From CAZGYE01 sp964530165 (GTDB taxonomy: Bacteria > Planctomycetota > Planctomycetia > Planctomycetales > Planctomycetaceae), in the NCBI GenBank assembly GCA_964530165.1, contig CAZGYE010000014.1, positions 1-37,870 of the forward strand: a stretch of 37,870 bases of DNA. The letters are read 5' to 3'. Numbering within the stretch: the first letter of the stretch is position 1; each line of letters starts with the position of its first letter. Position numbers and translations under genes: made by a program. The notes below the pieces were generated by a model, which was given only the letters and a program-made list of their open reading frames with translations, had not been told where the DNA came from and searched no databases. Shown in pieces: positions 33,667-37,870 of this stretch.

Positions 33667-34239
33667 TCAGTGCGGATCGGTCATCGGGACGCGCCGGATG
33701 ATGACGCCGGGACGACCTTTCAGGGCTTCGGACAGCTCATGAGCCAACTGTTCGCCTTGCTGGCCGACTCGCGTCCACCGGAGGTCTTCCCACAGGCGGT
33801 CGACGTCGATTTTCCACCGGCCCGTTTCACTCCGCAAGAGAGTGAGCGTCGGCTGCACCACGACGCCGTCTTTTTCGATCCACAACTGAGCCGATGCGTC
33901 GTCTCCGGAAATGTCGATGTGGTGAATTCGGTAGGCCAGACCAGGATCGGGCGTCCATAGGGCAAGCTGCTGTTTTCTAACGGCGATGCGGTGCTGTTGG
34001 GGGGCGAGCAACGCGAGAGCGGTGTCACAATCACCTTGTTGGAGGGCGTGCATGAACGCATCGACCGTCTCGGCGGCTTGATGGCTGTCGAACCACTTCT
34101 GCACACCCAAAGCGACGAGCAACAGCCCGGCAGCAACCAGCGCGCCGGTGGTCAGCTTTGCGACCACGGTGTTCCCAAGGAAAAAGTAAAAAGGCAAAAG
34201 TACAAAGGCAAAAGGAAGAAGTAGAAAGGCACATCGCAA
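33667..34239 (-). CDS. Membrane-anchored small protein of unknown function (NTF2/DUF4878-like)
   Basis: A 190-aa open frame. A membrane helix (LTTGALVAAGLLLVALGV, about 29-46) anchors an NTF2-like domain: SHQAAETVDAFMHALQQGDC, DTALALLAPQQHRI, then strands ISGDDASAQLWIEKDGVVVQ, PTLTLLRSETGRWKIDVDRL. This helix-then-sheet order is that of DUF4878-type proteins. The first 22 codons (MRCAFLLLPFAFVLLPFYFF) are a translation of the purine/pyrimidine repeat at 34178-34229, which happens to encode a hydrophobic segment. The true start could instead be the GTG at 34165-34167, but this has no ribosome site. So the coding start is uncertain. The C-terminal half is the reliable part. Confidence 0.7.
   Translation of the reverse strand: MRCAFLLLPFAFVLLPFYFFLGNTVVAKLTTGALVAAGLLLVALGVQKWFDSHQAAETVDAFMHALQQGDCDTALALLAPQQHRIAVRKQQLALWTPDPGLAYRIHHIDISGDDASAQLWIEKDGVVVQPTLTLLRSETGRWKIDVDRLWEDLRWTRVGQQGEQLAHELSEALKGRPGVIIRRVPMTDPH
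34178..34229. repeat. Purine/pyrimidine tract, GGCAAAAG-GGAAAAAG type
   Basis: On the plus strand a G/A-rich tract AAGGAAAAAGTAAAAAGGCA and on; its complement matches the tract inside P1 copy 3 (5031-5071), and a shorter piece in the opposite sense follows P3 copy B at 34434-34452. Together the two inverted tracts bracket P3 copy B. It may be a fifth repeat type or a favoured site for insertion. Confidence 0.7.
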
Positions 34240-34273
34240 AAAAGAGTCGGATATTGTTCCCCTTACTTTTTCC

Positions 34274-34434
34274 GTAACTGTTTAGCCGAATGTAGCGATG
34301 AGGAAATTAGGAATCCAGGAAGACAGGAGAAAGACGATTCCCGACATTCCTGCTTTCCTGGTTTCCTAATCATTCTCCGTTTACCACGAAATGCACTGTC
34401 GTGAGGAAGTTGCTCCAGACGGCTAAAGTGTTAC
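34274..34434. repeat. Dispersed repeat P3, copy B (161 bp)
   Basis: Same 161-base element as 30734-30894, same orientation, 3540 bases further on. The hairpin core is unchanged over more than 70 bases, while differences lie in the outer parts (for example TTCAGCC/TTTAGCC, CTCCTC/CTCCGT). It lies between two minus-strand genes and is flanked by the inverted G/A and C/T tracts. Confidence 0.95.
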
Positions 34435-34456
34435 CTTTTTCCTTTTGCCTTGCGAG

Positions 34457-34675
34457 TCAGGCGCTGGGACGCAAATGTGTGTACGTCGACAGAACTTCGT
34501 ACAGATCGGCGGAGACGCGGATCTCGTCGTTTTCGAAATCGGAGAGCCAGGTCTGGTCCCAACTGACGGCGTCGGCCAAAATCTTCGTGATCTCTCCAAG
34601 TCGAACACTGACTTGAGGTTCGGCGACGGCGCAGACTTCGTCGTCGCCGGTGTACAGTCTCAGTCGGGGTCGCAT
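34457..34675 (-). CDS. Small conserved-looking planctomycete protein, 72 aa
   Basis: The ATG at 34675 has GGAAGGACGAGTC upstream. The protein reads MRPRLRLYTGDDEVCAVAEP, then VSVRLGEITKILADAVSWDQ, then TWLSDFENDEIRVSADLYEV to the C-terminus. The dense D/E at T-W-L-x-D-F-E-x-D-E and the helix after I-x-V-S-x-D-L-Y-E are like a short protein type that I recall in planctomycetes without a name. The frame stays open upstream to 34798, but that part has no such look. No catalytic motif. The gene is divergent from tex. Confidence 0.65.
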   Translation of the reverse strand: MRPRLRLYTGDDEVCAVAEPQVSVRLGEITKILADAVSWDQTWLSDFENDEIRVSADLYEVLSTYTHLRPSA

Positions 34676-34803
34676 GACTCGTCCTTCCGTGTTGCGACAG
34701 CCGATCATCATCCCGACGCTTCCAGACGCCGGGCGTGCCTTCCAAGATGGTCGGCATCTGTCCGTTGTTCTTCGTATATCGGCATCCGGGTTGCACAACC
34801 TTC

Positions 34804-34850
34804 AACGAAAACTCCGGTGAAACCGGTTTTCCTGACGGATAGTTTTCGTT
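34804..34850. promoter_or_regulatory. Nested inverted repeats upstream of tex
   Basis: AACGAAAACT (34804-34813) pairs perfectly with AGTTTTCGTT (34841-34850); inside lies a smaller stem CCGGT-GAA-ACCGG (34814-34826). It ends 63 bases before the tex ATG within the 238-base divergent spacer. It may be an operator or an RNA leader fold. The remainder of the spacer shows no clear promoter. Confidence 0.45.
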
Positions 34851-34913
34851 ACGATAGGCCGCTATTCTGAAGAAGCCATCAGCTTGACCACGCCGTCCCC
34901 GAATGGAAGCAGT

Positions 34914-37304
34914 ATGGACGAGTCCCCTCCGATCGACTTCTCACGAGTTGCACACGAGGCAGGTTTCACCCGCGAGCAAGTCGAAAATGTCACGGCGTTG
35001 CTGGACGCGGGAAACACGGTTCCGTTCATCACGCGCTACCGCAAGGAGCAAACCGGCAATCTCGATGAAGTGCAGATCCGCACGATTCAGCAGCAGGCCG
35101 GTTTGTTGCGACAGCTCTCCGAGCGTGCAAACACGATCCTGCGGCTCATCGACACGCAAGGCAAACTCACGCCGGAACTGCGGAAGAAGATTCGCGAAGC
35201 CAGTACGCTGAAGCATCTGGAAGACTTGTACTTGCCGTTCCGGCCGAAGCGCACCTCGCGGGCTCAGCAAGCGCGCGGGCGAGGACTGGGGCCGCTGGCC
35301 GAGGGCATTTGGAATCAGGGGGGCGAAAAAGGGGACAGGTCCAATTTGTGCGTAGCACCCTGCGGGCCGTCCCGGCAAATTGGACCTGCCCGCCGCGGCG
35401 GACCTGCCCCCTTTTTCGCCCTAGAGGCCGCCTCGGCCGAGTTTGTCAATCCCGAGAACGAGTTGCCCAGTGTTGCCGAGGTCCTTCAGGGAGCAGCCGA
35501 CATCATCGCGGAACGCATCAGTGAGGACGCCCAGGTGCGAGAACGGGCCCGCAAGACCGCGTGGCAAACCGGCAGGCTGAGCGTTGTGGCCGGCAAAGCG
35601 GGGGTGGAAGGAGGAAAGGAGTACCGCGACTACTTCGATTACTCCGAAGCGGTCGTCAAGATTCCGCCGCACCGGATCCTGGCGATCAACCGCGGCGAGA
35701 AGGACGGGGCGCTGCGAGTCAAGTTCGAATGGGATGCGGGGCGAATCGGGGCGCAAGTCTCGGCGATACTGAGGCTCATGCAGCATCGATTCGCCCAATT
35801 CATGCAGAATTGCGCCGCCGATGCTCTCTCGCGGCTCATCAGGCCGAGTCTCGAACGGGAGATTCGCCGGGAGCTGACCGATCGGGCCGAAGCACACGCC
35901 GTCGGCGTCTTCGCCAAGAACCTGAGGGCCCTGCTGCTGCAGCCACCGTTGAAAGGCCGGCGGGTGCTGGCGATCGACCCGGGATTTCGCACCGGCTGTA
36001 AGCTGGCGGTCCTGGATGAACTCGGCAACTGCCTAGCCACCGAGGTGCTTTACGTCACCGGCTCGGCCGAGAAGAAGCAGGCCGCCCGACAAAAGCTGGC
36101 CCAATTGTTCAAGGAGCACGGCTGCCATCTCGTTGCCGTCGGTAACGGCACCGCGTGCAGAGAGACCGAGGAGCTTATCTCCGAGATGATCGCCGAGCAA
36201 CTCCCCGAAGCGCGCTATATCATCGTCAACGAAGCCGGAGCCAGCATCTATTCAACCAGCACGGTGGCCCGCGAAGAGTTTCCCGATTTCGATGCCACGG
36301 TTCGCGGCACGATTTCCATCGGCCGGCGGTTGCAGGATCCGCTCAGCGAGCTGGTGAAGATCGAGCCGCAGCACATCGGCGTCGGCCTGTACCAGCACGA
36401 CGTCAGCCCACGCCTGCTCAAGGAGTCGCTCGACCAGGTGGTCGAATCGTGCGTGAACTACGTCGGCGTCGACGTGAACACCGCCAGTGCCTCGCTGTTG
36501 AGGCACGTGTCGGGGTTGAACCAGTTGAGCGCCCGGCGAGTCGTCGAGTGGCGCGAGCAGCACGGCCGCTTTTCGAGTCGTCGACAATTGCTCGACGTGC
36601 CGGGAATCGGCGAAGCCACCTTCACCCAGGCGGCCGGTTTCCTGAAGATCGGCGACGGCGACGAACCGCTCGACACGACCTGGATTCACCCCGAAAGCTA
36701 CGATGCGGCCCGCATGGTGCTCCGGCGGTTGTCGATGTCTCCCGAAAGTGAAAAAGGGGACAGGTCCAATTTGTGCGTAGCACCCTGCGGGCCGTCCCGG
36801 CAAATTGGACCTGTCCCCTTTTTCGACTCACCAGAATTGCGGCAGCGGCTGTCGGAGTTGGATGCGGCCGCGATCGCCGGAGAACTCAACGTCGGTTTGC
36901 CGACGCTGCATGACATTATCGAGGCCCTCTCACGCCCCGGCCGAGACCCGCGCACCGATCTGCCCGGACCGGTGTTCAAGCAGGACATTTTGAAACTCGA
37001 CGACCTGCACGAGGGAATGGAGCTGACCGGCACGGTGCTCAACGTCGTCGATTTCGGCGTGTTCGTGGACGTTGGCCTCAAAGACAGTGGGCTGGTACAC
37101 ATCTCTCAGATGGCTAACGGTTACATCCGGAACCCGCATGAACTGGTGGCTGTCGCCGACGTCGTGACGGTCTGGGTTCTGGGGGTCGACCGCGAACGAC
37201 GACGCGTGTCACTGAGCATGGTCAATCCGGCAATGCCGGTCAATCCGGCAATGCCGGTCAATCTGGCGGGTCGCCGTGGACAATCTTCCGATCGAAGTAA
37301 TTGA
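34914..37304 (+). CDS. tex: Tex-family RNA-binding transcription accessory protein with two in-frame P1 insertions
   Basis: A 796-aa Tex/Spt6-like protein that binds nucleic acid and the transcription machinery. The ATG at 34914 with GGAAG upstream is preferred to the TTG at 34884. Order: Tex N-domain (about 10-115: NTVPFITRYRKEQTGNLDEV), YqgF-like domain (about 350-450: RVLAIDPGFRTGCKLAVLDE, VAVGNGTACRETEELI), helix-hairpin-helix region (about 495-600: YVGVDVNTASASLLRHVSGL, LDVPGIGEATFTQAAGFLKI) and S1 domain (about 700-770: GMELTGTVLNVVDFGVFVDV, LVHISQMA). Two P1 elements are translated at about residues 136-169 and 613-637, both reading EKGDRSNLCVAPCGPSRQIG. The C-terminus carries an 18-base tandem repeat (V-N-P-A-M-P units). 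The stop overlaps the convergent fabI-like gene by 47 bases. Expression of the full frame is predicted, not shown. Confidence 0.95.
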   Translation: MDESPPIDFSRVAHEAGFTREQVENVTALLDAGNTVPFITRYRKEQTGNLDEVQIRTIQQQAGLLRQLSERANTILRLIDTQGKLTPELRKKIREASTLKHLEDLYLPFRPKRTSRAQQARGRGLGPLAEGIWNQGGEKGDRSNLCVAPCGPSRQIGPARRGGPAPFFALEAASAEFVNPENELPSVAEVLQGAADIIAERISEDAQVRERARKTAWQTGRLSVVAGKAGVEGGKEYRDYFDYSEAVVKIPPHRILAINRGEKDGALRVKFEWDAGRIGAQVSAILRLMQHRFAQFMQNCAADALSRLIRPSLEREIRRELTDRAEAHAVGVFAKNLRALLLQPPLKGRRVLAIDPGFRTGCKLAVLDELGNCLATEVLYVTGSAEKKQAARQKLAQLFKEHGCHLVAVGNGTACRETEELISEMIAEQLPEARYIIVNEAGASIYSTSTVAREEFPDFDATVRGTISIGRRLQDPLSELVKIEPQHIGVGLYQHDVSPRLLKESLDQVVESCVNYVGVDVNTASASLLRHVSGLNQLSARRVVEWREQHGRFSSRRQLLDVPGIGEATFTQAAGFLKIGDGDEPLDTTWIHPESYDAARMVLRRLSMSPESEKGDRSNLCVAPCGPSRQIGPVPFFDSPELRQRLSELDAAAIAGELNVGLPTLHDIIEALSRPGRDPRTDLPGPVFKQDILKLDDLHEGMELTGTVLNVVDFGVFVDVGLKDSGLVHISQMANGYIRNPHELVAVADVVTVWVLGVDRERRRVSLSMVNPAMPVNPAMPVNLAGRRGQSSDRSN
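35321..35421. repeat. Palindromic element P1, copy 5, inside tex (long variant)
   Basis: The full element, from GGGCGAAAAAGGGGACAGG to TTTTTCGCCC, with the extra GC module of copy 4. It adds roughly 34 residues between the N-terminal helical part (ends GIWNQ) and LEAASAEFVNPENELP, a point where Tex relatives have a variable loop. The frame is kept across it. The right arm reads CCTGCCCCC rather than CCTGTCCCC. Confidence 0.93.
36750..36824. repeat. Palindromic element P1, copy 6, inside tex (short variant)
   Basis: A 75-base core from GAAAAAGGGGACAGG to CCTGTCCCCTTTTTC, exactly 25 codons, translated in the same frame as copy 5. It lies between RRLSMSPE and SPELRQRLSEL, just after the helix-hairpin-helix region, at a linker in relatives. 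Outside the core, AGT on the left and ACT on the right may be part of the pairing. Confidence 0.93.
37221..37268 (+). repeat. 18-bp tandem repeat at the tex 3' end
   Basis: GTCAATCCGGCAATGCCG occurs twice and then in part (GTCAATCTGGCG). Each unit encodes V-N-P-A-M-P and holds a small palindrome CCGGCAATGCCGG. It extends the Tex C-terminus and overlaps the end of the convergent fabI-like gene. Confidence 0.9.
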
Positions 37305-37870
37305 TCGCCATGCCGGCATCGACGACGATTCCCCGCGCATTGATTCCCGAGGACCGGGGGCTTAGCAGAAATGCGACTGTGTTGGCCACCTCTTTAGTTT
37401 TGACGCCTGTCCCGCGCAGCGAGGCTTTTTCGGCGAAGAGGTAGCTCTCGACGTAACCGGGGATGCCGGCCGACGCGGACGTCTTCAACAGCCCCGGACA
37501 AACCGCATTGAAACGGACGGACGAGAACTGCGAGAACGACTTGGCCAGAAAACAAAGCGACGAATCCAAGGCTGCTTTCACCGGCGCCATGTAGCCGTAA
37601 TTCTCCGCGGCCATGCGCGTGGTGGAGATCGACACGGTCACCACGCTGCCCTGCTGGGGATCGAGGACGTCGCGAAACGCGTTGGCGATGGCGATCAGCG
37701 AATAGCAGGAGATGTCGATCGCCTGCAGAAAGGCCGCCCGCGGCGTTTCGTGAAACGGCAGCCAACCGGCCGAGTAATCGGCAAACGCGATCGAATGCAC
37801 GATCCCGGAGTGTGAGGCAGGCTTTCCAGCCTGCCGATTGGCCGTGGCAGGCTGGAAAGCCTGCCCCACA
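37258..37870 (-). CDS. Enoyl-ACP-reductase-like SDR protein (FabI type), 5' part beyond the window
   Basis: About 180 residues of a FabI-like short-chain reductase: GIVHSIAFADYSAGWLPFHE, AIDISCYSLIAIANAFRDVL, then ENYGYMAPVKAALDSSLCFL with the Y-x6-K catalytic pair, VRFNAVCPGLLKTSASAGIP, EVANTVAFLLSPRSSGINAR, GIVVDAGMAINYF. FabI enzymes reduce enoyl-ACP with NAD(P)H in fatty acid synthesis. The N-terminal half with the Gly-rich cofactor loop is absent: just before G-I-V-H-S-I-A-F the DNA is repeat P2, read in the same frame, and then the window ends. Either the gene continues in frame beyond P2 or it is truncated there. A GTG in P2 gives an artificial start. The 3' end overlaps tex. Confidence 0.85.
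   Translation of the reverse strand, partial: VGQAFQPATANRQAGKPASHSGIVHSIAFADYSAGWLPFHETPRAAFLQAIDISCYSLIAIANAFRDVLDPQQGSVVTVSISTTRMAAENYGYMAPVKAALDSSLCFLAKSFSQFSSVRFNAVCPGLLKTSASAGIPGYVESYLFAEKASLRGTGVKTKEVANTVAFLLSPRSSGINARGIVVDAGMAINYFDRKIVHGDPPD
37811..37870. repeat. Palindromic element P2, copy 2, at the window end and inside the fabI-like frame
   Basis: Same 25-base arms and 10-base loop as copy 1, with one mismatch (TGTGAGG for TGTGGGG in the left arm). It ends on the last base of the window, which suggests a contig break in a repeat. Read on the minus strand it is open in the fabI-like frame. Confidence 0.95.

Noticed and set aside
2014..36824. P1 copies as a CRISPR array
   Set aside because: Copies are kilobases apart, lie inside genes and have no regular spacers or cas genes.

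Overview
The window looks like one end-to-end contig from an uncultured Planctomycetota bacterium (Pirellulales-like, GC-rich). The assignment rests on the hpnC/hpnD squalene-synthase pair, a Pirellula/Verrucomicrobium-type haem-binding domain, an extracytoplasmic sulfatase and ceramidase-like cluster, GYF_2 and DUF3592 proteins, an Rcp1-like response regulator, and dense intergenic palindromes. No tRNA, rRNA, CRISPR array, transposase or integrase was seen.

Layout. 1-1796 (minus): a DUF3592 membrane protein cut by the window edge and a duplicated four-TM membrane protein, followed by a gene remnant. 2172-4115 (plus): hpnC and hpnD, which start squalene synthesis; hpnE is not here. 4240-8543 (minus): an exported protein of unknown function, then birA, a response regulator and its sensor kinase. 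8697-19388 (minus): a six-gene extracytoplasmic hydrolase cluster made of an SGNH-esterase/sulfatase fusion, a second sulfatase, three neutral-ceramidase-like enzymes and a clan-A-like glycosidase. A GH106-type alpha-L-rhamnosidase at 19453-23058 is divergent from it. Together these could strip sulfate, acyl groups and rhamnose from a sulfated glycan or glycolipid (inference). 23322-29070 (plus): an exported 717-aa protein of unknown family with a Met-rich tail, an octahaem cytochrome c and a trihaem cytochrome c, probably an electron-transfer module. 29193-32885 (plus): a small gene broken by a nonsense codon, a Tat-exported beta-helix protein, a GYF_2 membrane protein and an MDR dehydrogenase. 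32936-34675 (minus): an FKBP lipoprotein, a membrane-anchored small protein and a 72-aa conserved-looking protein. 34914-37304 (plus): tex. 37258-37870 (minus): a fabI-like gene running off the end.

The most striking feature is at the DNA level. At least three dispersed palindromic repeat families lie in intergenic DNA and also inside genes. Family P1 (about 75-110 bp, long outer stem plus two small inner hairpins) has six substantial copies and two fragments. Two copies sit inside tex in the same orientation and reading frame, adding about 25-34 residues each without breaking the ORF. The P1 consensus has no stop codon in five of its six frames, and its arms differ between copies by paired, compensating changes. 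Family P2 (60 bp, 25-bp stem) separates hpnC from hpnD and lies in frame inside the fabI-like gene at the window end. Family P3 (161 bp) occurs twice. This resembles the in-frame Rickettsia palindromic elements, but the sequences are unrelated as far as I can see.
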